NCBI GenBank assembly: GCA_002719425.1
Contig: PBHA01000018.1
Location: 1-64,000, forward strand
Direction of reading: 5' to 3'
From: Chloroflexota bacterium
Lineage (GTDB): Bacteria > Chloroflexota > Dehalococcoidia > UBA1151 > TMED-70
DNA: 64,000 nt
Shown here: in pieces, positions 17,619 to 26,003 of the stretch
How positions within the stretch are numbered: position 1 is the stretch's first letter
Layout: each line of letters starts with the position of its first letter
Program-made: the position numbers and the translations under genes
The notes under the pieces: generated by a model
Seen by the model: the letters and a program-made list of their open reading frames with translations, nothing else
The model's database searches: none
What the model was told of the DNA's origin: nothing

Positions 17619-18719
17619 ATGCTAGAAAGATTTCATGTATCAGATGAAGATGCAGTAAGAGTCAACCATAAAAAAATGCACTCTGTTACAAAACAAATTT
17701 TTATGAAGATGGGTTTGTCAAACGAAAATGCTGAAATTTCGGCTGATGTATTGATATATGCAGATCTTAATGGAGTTGATACACATGGAGTATCAAATAT
17801 GCTTAGATCATATGTAAGGATGTATCAGCTAGAAAAAATAAACCCAAGACCAGATATCAAAATTATAAAAGAATCAATTTCTACAGCTGCTTTGGACGGA
17901 GATAAAGGCCTTGGATTACATACAGCTCCATATGCAATGAGGTTGGCAATAAATAAAGCAAAGGAAAGTGGGGTAGGAATTGTTACTCTTAATAATGCTG
18001 GACATCTAGGAGCCGCAGGCTTTCATGCTAAGTTAGCAGTTGATGAGGATATGATTGGTGTGTGTATGAGTGGAGGCGGTGGTTTTGCTATGCTTCCTAC
18101 TTTTGGAGCTGAACCTCGATTTGGAACACAACCTATTGCATGGGCAGCACCAGCTGAGAATGAAGCTTATTTTATGTTTGATGCCGCAATGACTCAAATA
18201 GCTGGAAACAAAATCAAGTTACTAGAGAGATTAGAAACTCCTGTAGCTTCAAATTGGCTTGCAAACGAAGATGGCTCTCCTATAAACGTTGAGAAACTGC
18301 TCACTAAAGATGATTTTCATGAGGATGGTAGATTAAAAAATCTTCATATGCTTCCTTTAGGAGGAGAAAGGGAAAATGGTTCACATAAGGGTTATGGCTT
18401 TGCAGCAATTGTTGACATAATGTGTTCAATGCTAGGAGGTGCACAAGCAGGATTCTTGGGAGGGAGCGGACATTACTTTGCTGCATATAATATAGATTCT
18501 TTTAGTGATAAAACTACTTTCAAGAAAAATATGGATGATTTCTTAAGAGGTTTGAAGGAAACTCCACCTGCTCCTGGTCATGATCGAGTTTTGTATCCTG
18601 GATTGGCAGAGTTTGAATCTAGAAACGATAGAAGTAAGAACGGAATTCCTTACCATCCTGAGGTAATTGAATGGTTTGAATCAATATCATCCGAACTAGA
18701 AATCAAGTTAGATTGGTAA
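17619..18719 (+). CDS. Ldh2-family malate/L-lactate/ureidoglycolate dehydrogenase
   Basis: A 366-aa NAD(P)-dependent 2-hydroxyacid dehydrogenase of the Ldh2/YlbC fold (not Rossmann). Landmarks are DLNGVDTHGVSNMLR with the active-site His, GDKGLGLHTAPYAM, NAGHLGAAGFHAKLA, a GTQPIAWAAP nucleotide segment, and GSHKGYGFAAIVDI near the end. AGAGGG precedes the ATG. Substrates in the family include malate, lactate, ureidoglycolate and sulfolactate; I cannot choose. Confidence 0.88.
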   Translation: MLERFHVSDEDAVRVNHKKMHSVTKQIFMKMGLSNENAEISADVLIYADLNGVDTHGVSNMLRSYVRMYQLEKINPRPDIKIIKESISTAALDGDKGLGLHTAPYAMRLAINKAKESGVGIVTLNNAGHLGAAGFHAKLAVDEDMIGVCMSGGGGFAMLPTFGAEPRFGTQPIAWAAPAENEAYFMFDAAMTQIAGNKIKLLERLETPVASNWLANEDGSPINVEKLLTKDDFHEDGRLKNLHMLPLGGERENGSHKGYGFAAIVDIMCSMLGGAQAGFLGGSGHYFAAYNIDSFSDKTTFKKNMDDFLRGLKETPPAPGHDRVLYPGLAEFESRNDRSKNGIPYHPEVIEWFESISSELEIKLDW

Positions 18720-18721
18720 TA

Positions 18722-20125
18722 CTAGAAGTGAATAGCTTCGTTGTTAGTACTAGCTGCAGCTTCTTTTATAACTTCTGATAAAGTTGGGTGTGCATGAGTA
18801 AGTCTGTGCAATTCTTCATTTGTACCTTCAAGATATTTGAGCATCCCTATTTCCCCAATCATTTCAGTTGCTTCTGCACCTATTATATGAGCGCCTAATA
18901 TCTCACCTGTATCTGAATCAGAGATGATTTTAGCAAATCCATTATAGTTATTAATAGCTATAGATTTACCTGCAACTTGAAAAGGAACTTTTCCGACTGA
19001 ATATTTAATATTTTGCTCTTTTGCCTGATCTTCTGTAATTCCTATGCTAGCAATTTGTGGTGAACAATAAGTGCATCTAGGCATATTTGAATAATCACTT
19101 ATTCCCTGAACTTCTAATCCCTTAATTGTTTCTGCAGCTACAATTCCTTGATCAAAAGCAACATGAGCTAGAGGAAGCTTTCCAGTAACATCTCCTATTG
19201 CATAAATTCCATTCACGTTAGTTCTCATAAAATCATCGACAACAATAAAACCATTATTATCAATTTCAACACCAGCATTGCTTAGTCCTAATTGATCACT
19301 ATTAGGTTGTATTCCAACTCCAAGCATAACTTTTTCAAAATCTTTGGAGAATGATTCTCCATTTGAATCATAATCTAAAGTTACTGATTTACTATTTTTT
19401 GTTACATTCTTAATTTTAGAAGATGTAAAAGATTGAATCCCTTGTTTCTTAAATTGCCTTTCTAACTCTTTAGAAATATCAGAATCTTCTTTTGGAACCA
19501 ATCTATCCATAATTTCAAAAAGAGAAACTTCTACACCATATGCATTGAGGAAGTAAGCAAATTCGCAACCAATAGCTGAAGCTCCAATTATGGCAATAGA
19601 ATTTGGTTTAGATTTTAATTCTAAGGCTTCTCTAGAAGTAATTATAAGTTCCTTATCTATTTCTAGATTTGGCAAAGATCTGGGTCTTGCTCCTGTTGCA
19701 ATTATTATATTGCTTGCAGTGTAAACATCCTGACCAACTTCAACTTTTGATGAAGATTGTAATTGAGCTTCTCCACTAATAAGATCAATATTGTTTTTTT
19801 TGATTAAATATCCTATGCCTTGAGTTAATTTCGACGAAACCTCTCTTGATCTTTCTATAGCCTTAGAAATATCTGCCTTAAATTCTTTAAAAGAAAAACC
19901 CCACTCTTCAGGGTTTTTCAACTCATTTAAAAGTTCAGCATTCTTGAGGAGAGACTTGGAAGGAATACAACCCCAATTCAAGCAAACACCACCTAAACCA
20001 CCTATGCCTGAACCATCATCTTTTTCTATCAAAGCAACTTTTAAGCCAAGTTGAGATGCTCTAATTGCAGAATGATAACCTCCCGGCCCAGCCCCGATAA
20101 CTATTAAATCAAAATTTTCTGACAT
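18722..20125 (-). CDS. lpdA: Dihydrolipoyl dehydrogenase (E3)
   Basis: A 467-aa FAD enzyme that reoxidises lipoamide for 2-oxoacid dehydrogenases and glycine cleavage. It shows FAD-binding GAGPGGYHSAIRA, the redox disulfide GGVCLNWGCIPSKSLL, NAD-binding AIIGASAIGCEFA, the FAD segment GIYAIGDVTG, and the C-terminal catalytic HAHPTLSE. Start at 20125 follows GAGGAAG with 7-nt spacing. It is the only E3 in this window, so it may serve both the acetoin-type complex (32.6-36.7 kb) and GcvH (55 kb). Confidence 0.95.
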   Translation of the reverse strand: MSENFDLIVIGAGPGGYHSAIRASQLGLKVALIEKDDGSGIGGLGGVCLNWGCIPSKSLLKNAELLNELKNPEEWGFSFKEFKADISKAIERSREVSSKLTQGIGYLIKKNNIDLISGEAQLQSSSKVEVGQDVYTASNIIIATGARPRSLPNLEIDKELIITSREALELKSKPNSIAIIGASAIGCEFAYFLNAYGVEVSLFEIMDRLVPKEDSDISKELERQFKKQGIQSFTSSKIKNVTKNSKSVTLDYDSNGESFSKDFEKVMLGVGIQPNSDQLGLSNAGVEIDNNGFIVVDDFMRTNVNGIYAIGDVTGKLPLAHVAFDQGIVAAETIKGLEVQGISDYSNMPRCTYCSPQIASIGITEDQAKEQNIKYSVGKVPFQVAGKSIAINNYNGFAKIISDSDTGEILGAHIIGAEATEMIGEIGMLKYLEGTNEELHRLTHAHPTLSEVIKEAAASTNNEAIHF

Positions 20126-20158
20126 AAACAATCTTCCTCAAATATTTTAATATTAAAA

Positions 20159-20410
20159 TTATTCTACTCTAAAGAAATTATAAAGCTTCTGTATAACAAC
20201 CCCAAAAATCAATCCAAATATAAAAAAAAGAAAAGTAACAATAATGACTAGAAAAATTATAGGGGTTGGATTAGCTGGACAGGTTGTGGAAGTTGGACAT
20301 ATATAAATATAGCTTATCAATGAGTAGATAATGGAAAAAATAAATCCCAAAATTGTAAATAAAATTGAAGAATAATAAATTGTTTTTGGAAGTTTTTTAA
20401 ATTTGATCAT
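20159..20410 (-). CDS. Two-helix membrane protein, unknown function
   Basis: An 83-aa protein with two hydrophobic helices (about 14-36 and 50-72) joined by a short loop containing two cysteines (CPTSTTCPANP). N- and C-termini are basic. I recognise no family. It lies between lpdA and the divergent MFS gene. Confidence 0.55.
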   Translation of the reverse strand: MIKFKKLPKTIYYSSILFTILGFIFSIIYSLISYIYICPTSTTCPANPTPIIFLVIIVTFLFFIFGLIFGVVIQKLYNFFRVE

Positions 20411-20468
20411 TTTTTTCTGATTAAAGAAGAATAATTATTATATAAATATACCATTATAAAAAATTTTT

Positions 20469-21692
20469 ATGAGTAAAATAACCAAACCCTTTTCAGGCCT
20501 CGCATTAGTAATAGGCTTATCTCTTGGACATGGAATTAAACATTTTGGTCAAGGTGCCCTAACTGTGATTGGTCCTTTATTGAAAGCTTCTATGGGGCTG
20601 TCAGAAGTTTCATATGCATTAATATTTTCTTCAATGAATGTTTCTAGTGGGTTATCAAACATACCTGCTGGAATATTATCGGACATGTACAGAAAAAAAA
20701 TAGCTTGGTTTCTTGCTATTTCTATGTTTACAATTTCTATTGGATATCTTCTGATAGGAATAACTAAAATCTATCTCCTAATATTAATTGGGGTTATTCT
20801 TATTGGATTTGGAACTAGTTTTTGGCACGCTCCAGCTTTCGGTACTCTTGCAGCGAGATATCCAGAGAGGAAGGGGTTTGCTCTATCTATGCATCTTACA
20901 GGTGCACAAATAGGTAATACGATTGGACCTCCAATAATTGGTGGATTGATTTCAGGAATTACCCTTGGTTCAATTATCAAGTTTTCAGGCTTTGGGTGGG
21001 AAAATGTTTCTATTATGATAGTTATTCCTATGATCATAACAGGGGTTCTTGTATTAACTATGTTTAAGTCTGCGGGTTCAGAATCTACCTCAAACTGGTC
21101 TTTTCAGGAGTACAGGGATAGGACTAAATCGTTATTATCAGACAAAATAATTCTTGGGTTGATTGTTTTAGGGGCAATGAGAGCTAGCATCCATACTTCT
21201 TTTCAATTATGGCTTGCAGTCTACCTAAAAGAAGAACTTGATTACTCTGCTTGGGTGATTGGTTGGCATATTGCACTTATTACAGCGGCTGGAATAATAT
21301 CAACCCCAATAATGGGAATTTTGTCAGATAGATTTGGAAGAAAACCGGTTATACAAATTTCTATGACATTGATGGCAATCTACTTATTTTTATTCCTAAT
21401 TTTTGATGAAGGATTAGGCCTTATAATTTTAATTGGATTATTGGGTATGTTTTTTTTCTCAGTAATGCCCATAGTGACTGCAGCAACAATGGATAGGGTT
21501 CCAAGAGGAAGTGAAGGAAGTGGAACGGCTCTAAATTTCATAGGTATGTCACTGATAGGGTTTATGGCTCCAGTTATATCCGGAATAATTTATAAAAATT
21601 ATAATTTTGAAGGAATTGCAATTTTTTCTGGCATAATTGCAATTTCAGGAATTTTATTATGTACATTCCTACCTATGAAGAAAATTAATTAA
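20469..21692 (+). CDS. MFS transporter (FSR-like)
   Basis: A 407-aa protein with about 12 membrane helices. The opening LGHGIKHFGQGALTVIGPLL and HAPAFGTLAARYPERKGFALS resemble fosmidomycin-resistance-type (FSR) exporters. Loop 2-3 is GILSDMYRKKIAW and loop 8-9 is GILSDRFGRKP, both MFS signatures. It is a proton-coupled exporter or importer of unknown substrate. Its 3' end overlaps recO, on the other strand, by 8 nt. Confidence 0.85.
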   Translation: MSKITKPFSGLALVIGLSLGHGIKHFGQGALTVIGPLLKASMGLSEVSYALIFSSMNVSSGLSNIPAGILSDMYRKKIAWFLAISMFTISIGYLLIGITKIYLLILIGVILIGFGTSFWHAPAFGTLAARYPERKGFALSMHLTGAQIGNTIGPPIIGGLISGITLGSIIKFSGFGWENVSIMIVIPMIITGVLVLTMFKSAGSESTSNWSFQEYRDRTKSLLSDKIILGLIVLGAMRASIHTSFQLWLAVYLKEELDYSAWVIGWHIALITAAGIISTPIMGILSDRFGRKPVIQISMTLMAIYLFLFLIFDEGLGLIILIGLLGMFFFSVMPIVTAATMDRVPRGSEGSGTALNFIGMSLIGFMAPVISGIIYKNYNFEGIAIFSGIIAISGILLCTFLPMKKIN

Positions 21693-22446
21693 CATTCGAA
21701 AGAAATTTTTCAGAATTAATTAAAGATTGAGTAATTGTTTGTATATATTTCTTTGTCACTTCTTTTACTTTTTTTAAGTTTTGATCCTTAAAATTAATAT
21801 TTTTTACAACATCCCAATTATTTTTAGATAAAAATCTCATAGCTTTAATTGAATTTTTATCAACAGATATATAATTGTCCGTTTCCGTAGAATATTTTTT
21901 ATCTACTAACCCTCCATTTACTGATGAAAAAAGATGATCTCCTTCATCGAGTATATTCCCACTAATTTGACAATTATATAAATCTGGTAAAAATCCTGAT
22001 AACGAAAGTAGATTAATTTCGAACCATCTCATGAGTAATTCGTTTTTTTTCTGAAAAATTTGATCAAGAGTATAAGACAGAAGAGAGTATAATTCATTAT
22101 CAGGATTATTCTCTACAGAAAATTTTTCTGTTAGTTCCAAAAAATAAAAACCTATGGAAATTAAAGAAAGGTCATTTTTTATTTCAGTATAATTTTCAAT
22201 CATTTCAACCTGTGAAAGATTACTTAAATTTTCTCCTATAGATATGTATGCATTAACCTTTGAAAGAATATCCAGATGTCCTCCCATTCTAGATTTTGGC
22301 TTCCGAATACCCTTTGCAACTACACGAATAATACCGTTATTTGTGGTTAAAATTGTAAATATTCTGTCTGCATCACCAAAATCAAAGGATTTGAGCACTA
22401 TTGCCTCTGTTTGAATAAATTTTTTTCTTTTTCTATAGGCTTTCAT
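21685..22446 (-). CDS. recO: DNA repair protein RecO
   Basis: A 253-aa protein with an N-terminal OB-fold (TEAIVLKSFDFGDADRIFTILT, KGIRKPKSRMGG), then the helical RecO domain. It loads RecA with RecR during recombinational repair. The zinc-finger region of many RecO proteins (CxxC...CxxC) is reduced to NCQISGN and GGLVDKKYS, leaving one Cys. Some RecO proteins, such as that of E. coli, also lack the metal. It overlaps recR by 14 nt and is last in the dnaX-ybaB-recR-recO operon. Confidence 0.85.
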   Translation of the reverse strand: MKAYRKRKKFIQTEAIVLKSFDFGDADRIFTILTTNNGIIRVVAKGIRKPKSRMGGHLDILSKVNAYISIGENLSNLSQVEMIENYTEIKNDLSLISIGFYFLELTEKFSVENNPDNELYSLLSYTLDQIFQKKNELLMRWFEINLLSLSGFLPDLYNCQISGNILDEGDHLFSSVNGGLVDKKYSTETDNYISVDKNSIKAMRFLSKNNWDVVKNINFKDQNLKKVKEVTKKYIQTITQSLINSEKFLSNVN

Positions 22447-23071
22447 TTATATTAATTCTAGAACCTAAAGCATGTGAAATTGTGGTTTCATCAGCATATT
22501 CTATATCTGAACCAGAGGGCATACCTCGAGCCAGTCTAGTTACTCTTATATCTTTTTTTATTTCTGATATTTGCTGATTTATATACATTGCAGTTGCTTC
22601 TCCTTCAAGGTTTAAGTTTGTTGCTACAACAACTTCTACAATTGAATCATCTTTTTGAATCCTATTGAGTAGCTCTGTTATTCGAATCTCTTCAGGACCA
22701 ATTCCATTTGCAGGAGATAAAGATCCGTGCAAAACATGAAACATACCTCTGTATGCACCAGATTTTTCTAAAACATAAACATCCATAGCTTCCTCAACAA
22801 CACAAATTATGGATTTATCTCGATTTTGATTTGTACAAACATCACAAGTTGTTTTTTCAGAAATATTTTGACAAACCTCACAGTAAATAATTTTACTTTT
22901 GATGCCTAAAAGTGATTCGGATATGCTTTTTACCTGTTCTTCAGGCATTTTCAGTGTTGCAAAAGCTAATCTTTGAGCAGTTTTAGGGCCTATAGAAGGA
23001 AGAAGCCTAAATGAGTCTATCAGGTCATTTAATGCTTCTGGTATAAATGGTGATCTATCTAATGGAACCAT
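22433..23071 (-). CDS. recR: Recombination protein RecR
   Basis: A 212-aa partner of RecO. It has the helix-hairpin-helix LLPSIGPKTAQRLAF, a zinc finger with all four cysteines (CEVCQNISEKTTCDVC), and a Toprim domain (ICVVEEAMDVYVLEKSGAYRG; VEVVVATNLNLEGEATA). The length is slightly above the usual 200. It lies 1 nt after ybaB, in the conserved dnaX-ybaB-recR order. Confidence 0.95.
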   Translation of the reverse strand: MVPLDRSPFIPEALNDLIDSFRLLPSIGPKTAQRLAFATLKMPEEQVKSISESLLGIKSKIIYCEVCQNISEKTTCDVCTNQNRDKSIICVVEEAMDVYVLEKSGAYRGMFHVLHGSLSPANGIGPEEIRITELLNRIQKDDSIVEVVVATNLNLEGEATAMYINQQISEIKKDIRVTRLARGMPSGSDIEYADETTISHALGSRININESL

Positions 23072-23072
23072 A

Positions 23073-23378
23073 TTATAAACCAGGGATATTTAACCCACCT
23101 GTAACCTCAGACATTATTTTTTTTGAAGATTTTTCAGCTTCTTTTATACCTTCATTCAAAGCTTTAGTAAGATTTTTTTCTAAATCTTTAGAAGAAACTT
23201 GACTCAAAAAATCTTCATTTATTTTTATCGATTTTACGTTAGAAGTACCCTGTATAGTAATTTCAATATTGCCATCCTTAGAAGTTGCAACCGTCTGTAG
23301 TTTATCAATTTTTTTCTTCAAGCCATTCATCTGTTTCATTAGACTGCCAGCTTGTTTTAATTTATCCATATTAAACAT
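23073..23378 (-). CDS. YbaB/EbfC nucleoid-associated protein
   Basis: A 101-aa dimeric DNA-binding protein. The helical N-terminus is LKQAGSLMKQMNGLKKKIDKLQ, and a central beta-sheet carries DGNIEITIQGTSNVKSIKI. The C-terminal helix ends GGLNIPGL, the family signature. AAGGA lies 6 nt before the ATG. It sits between dnaX and recR, as in most bacteria. Confidence 0.92.
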   Translation of the reverse strand: MFNMDKLKQAGSLMKQMNGLKKKIDKLQTVATSKDGNIEITIQGTSNVKSIKINEDFLSQVSSKDLEKNLTKALNEGIKEAEKSSKKIMSEVTGGLNIPGL

Positions 23379-23381
23379 ATA

Positions 23382-25043
23382 TTATCCTTCCTTTTCTTCC
23401 TCAACTTTGGCTCCCATGGCTAAAGCAGATTTTACAATTTCATTATCTAATAAGTTAGTTTTAATATTATTTTTTTGCTCTTCATCAGGTTCTTCTAAAA
23501 CTAATTTTATTCCTTCTCCATAAGTTTCTGTAACAGATTTTCTTACTGCCTCACGAACTAGATCAATTTGCCATTCTGCCTGAAAATGATCATGTAAAGA
23601 TTTGCTCTTAAATTTTAAAACCAACTTATCATCAATTCTTTTTGGGATCTCAACATTTCGAAGAAGTGCCCCTAAAACCATCTTTCCAAACTTAGCTCTG
23701 CGTAAATCAAATAGTACCTTCTCCCAATCTAACTTCTCTTTGGAATCATTTTGAGGCTGTGGAGTAGTAGTAATGGGATTATTCCCAGATTGAGCCACGG
23801 GTTTAGGCTGTGATTTAGTTGAATCTATATTTTGATTATTAGCATTTTGCTTAGGGCTGCCTTCATTTCTATCAACTATGGGGTCTTTTTTCTGGATTGA
23901 TGGATTTGATTGGGGCTCTATTTGAATTTCAATTTCTTTTTTTATGTCTAGTTCAATTTTTTCTTCAAACATATATGTCAAATGAATTAGAGATGAATCA
24001 AGCAAAGAATCAAAATGCTCCGTTCGGATTGAGATCATTTCAATAAACTTTTCAAGAATCAATATAAGCTTTTGGGGTTCAGTTGATTGAAATGTATTGG
24101 CAGCATTGGTAACAAAGTCAGAAGAATAACCCTGAATATCATTGACTCCATTAGATGTAAAAACTCCTATTCTCAAAACATCAACAATAGAATTTGATAA
24201 AGACTTAAAATCTATTCCTCTTAATCTCAACTCTTGTAATTTTTCTAGCAAAGATTGTTTTTCATTATTAAGAATCAAGGATAGTAATTCCAAAGATAAA
24301 TTTTCATCAATAATTCCAAACAACTCTCTAGCATTATCTATAGTTATTTCATCAAATGCTGTAGAAAGTTGTTCAAGTAAGTTACAAGCATCCCTTAAAG
24401 AGCCTGATGCATTATCAGCTATGAACCAGAGTATTTCCTCCTTACAGTTTATTTCTTCATTTTCAGAAATTGATTTTAATCTCTTTACTACCTCAGAGTT
24501 TGAAACATTTCTGAAATCAAACCTTTGACATCTTGAAATAATTGTTTCAGGAAGTTTTTGATATTCAGTAGTTGCTAGTATCATAATTACCTGGGGAGGA
24601 GGCTCTTCTAGGGTCTTCAGCAATGCGTTGAAGGCCTCATTGGTCAACATATGCACCTCATCTATGATGTATACCTTATATTTTCCAACTGATGGCATAA
24701 ACTGAACATTATCTAGCAAAGATCTGATATCATCAATTCTTCTATTAGATGCAGCATCTATTTCAATCAAATCTAAAAATTTACCAGAATCAATTTCTTC
24801 TGAAATATTGGAGTCTAAATTAGGTTCCCCGTTATTATCTACTCCTAAGTTTAGAGCTTTTGCCAGTATTCTTGCAGTTGAAGTTTTTCCTACGCCTCTA
24901 GGTCCAGTAAATAAATATGCATGTGCATTTTTATCCTTAAGTAAAGAGTTTTTAAGAGTGGTTGTTATATGATCTTGACCCATTACATCAGAAAAATTTT
25001 TTGGTCTCCATTTTTGATATAAAACTTCTCTTTTAAAACTCAT
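23382..25043 (-). CDS. dnaX: DNA polymerase III tau/gamma subunit, zinc module lost
   Basis: A 553-aa clamp-loader ATPase. It shows Walker A GPRGVGKT (47-54), DEVHML, sensor-1 ILATTEYQKLP with SRCQRF, and a proline/Gln/Asn-rich linker (about 380-430) before the C-terminal tau-like domain. Bacterial DnaX normally carries a four-Cys zinc module between Walker A and DAASN. Here residues 65-85 read NLGVDNNGEPNLDSNISEE with no Cys, although spacing is kept. The ATPase motifs are otherwise normal. Second gene of the operon after ybeY. Confidence 0.94.
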   Translation of the reverse strand: MSFKREVLYQKWRPKNFSDVMGQDHITTTLKNSLLKDKNAHAYLFTGPRGVGKTSTARILAKALNLGVDNNGEPNLDSNISEEIDSGKFLDLIEIDAASNRRIDDIRSLLDNVQFMPSVGKYKVYIIDEVHMLTNEAFNALLKTLEEPPPQVIMILATTEYQKLPETIISRCQRFDFRNVSNSEVVKRLKSISENEEINCKEEILWFIADNASGSLRDACNLLEQLSTAFDEITIDNARELFGIIDENLSLELLSLILNNEKQSLLEKLQELRLRGIDFKSLSNSIVDVLRIGVFTSNGVNDIQGYSSDFVTNAANTFQSTEPQKLILILEKFIEMISIRTEHFDSLLDSSLIHLTYMFEEKIELDIKKEIEIQIEPQSNPSIQKKDPIVDRNEGSPKQNANNQNIDSTKSQPKPVAQSGNNPITTTPQPQNDSKEKLDWEKVLFDLRRAKFGKMVLGALLRNVEIPKRIDDKLVLKFKSKSLHDHFQAEWQIDLVREAVRKSVTETYGEGIKLVLEEPDEEQKNNIKTNLLDNEIVKSALAMGAKVEEEKEG

Positions 25044-25046
25044 AAT

Positions 25047-25547
25047 TTACTCTGAAATAACCTTATTTAAAATTTTCTCAGTTTTGGAGAACATAATTTT
25101 TTCCTCCAAAATTTCTTCATGATTATATCCTAAAAGATGAAGTGCTCCATGAATAGCCATTGTGGATAATTCTTTTGCAAAAGTTAGACCATTTTGTTTA
25201 GCCTGAGAATGTATTTTTGGAATAGAGAGGTATATCTCTCCTATACCTTTTTCTGATTTTTCACCTGGAAATAAATTTTCTGATTGTTCGAAAGATCCAT
25301 CCTTCCATCCTTCATAAAAATTAAAAGATAAAACATCTGTTTCATAGTTATTGTTTAAGAATTTGTGATTAAGTTCTTTTATTTCAGAGTTATCAACAAG
25401 ATAAATATCAATCCTATATGTTTCATCAATTTTTTCATGTTTTTTTGTTTGAATGACAGAATTTAAAATTAAATCAAAATATGCTTTCCAGTCTTTATCT
25501 GACTGACAAGAAACCATTATTTGATCTTGAAATTTAGAATCTATCAA
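25047..25547 (-). CDS. ybeY: Endoribonuclease YbeY
   Basis: A 166-aa zinc endoribonuclease acting in 16S rRNA maturation. It has ELNHKFLNNNYETDVLSF and the metal motif HGALHLLGYNHEE with three histidines. Length is normal. It lies between the 106-aa unknown gene and dnaX, 3 nt before dnaX. Confidence 0.94.
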   Translation of the reverse strand: MIDSKFQDQIMVSCQSDKDWKAYFDLILNSVIQTKKHEKIDETYRIDIYLVDNSEIKELNHKFLNNNYETDVLSFNFYEGWKDGSFEQSENLFPGEKSEKGIGEIYLSIPKIHSQAKQNGLTFAKELSTMAIHGALHLLGYNHEEILEEKIMFSKTEKILNKVISE

Positions 25548-25868
25548 TTATCTAGCACTTATTCTCATTAATATATTTTCTCTCAATACTCTTAATCTTG
25601 AATAAAAAGGTGCATATTCGGAATCAAGATCAACTATATCTGAAGTGTTTGCTAAGCAAAAATTTATTTTTTCGCTTAAATCGTTTTGTGAAAAATTTTC
25701 AATTTCGACAGAAGTTTTTATCTCGAAAAGTAATGGTATTACATTTTCTGCGAAAATATTATTTATTTTTTGCTTTTTACTCAAAACACCCTTAATTTGT
25801 ATATCTTCAACTAGTTTGTCAATTTCATTTACAAGATCTTTAGTTAATATTTTTGGCTTTTTTTTCAT
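25548..25868 (-). CDS. Unknown helical protein, first gene of the ybeY-dnaX operon
   Basis: A 106-aa protein with a very basic start (MKKKPKIL), predicted mainly helical, with no membrane segment and no Cys. The C-terminus ends SRLRVLRENILMRISAR. It abuts ybeY directly, so it is surely co-transcribed with ybeY, dnaX, ybaB, recR and recO. I do not recognise a family. Confidence 0.6.
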   Translation of the reverse strand: MKKKPKILTKDLVNEIDKLVEDIQIKGVLSKKQKINNIFAENVIPLLFEIKTSVEIENFSQNDLSEKINFCLANTSDIVDLDSEYAPFYSRLRVLRENILMRISAR

Positions 25869-26003
25869 CTAAATTATGAAGGGTAATTTGATTTTTTAAA
25901 AGTTATAAGAATATTATATTCTAAACATCAAATAGTTTTAATTTGAGTATCGAAATACTGAAGATATAACGATAGAATTAAATTTAAGTATAAGAAAGAT
26001 ATT

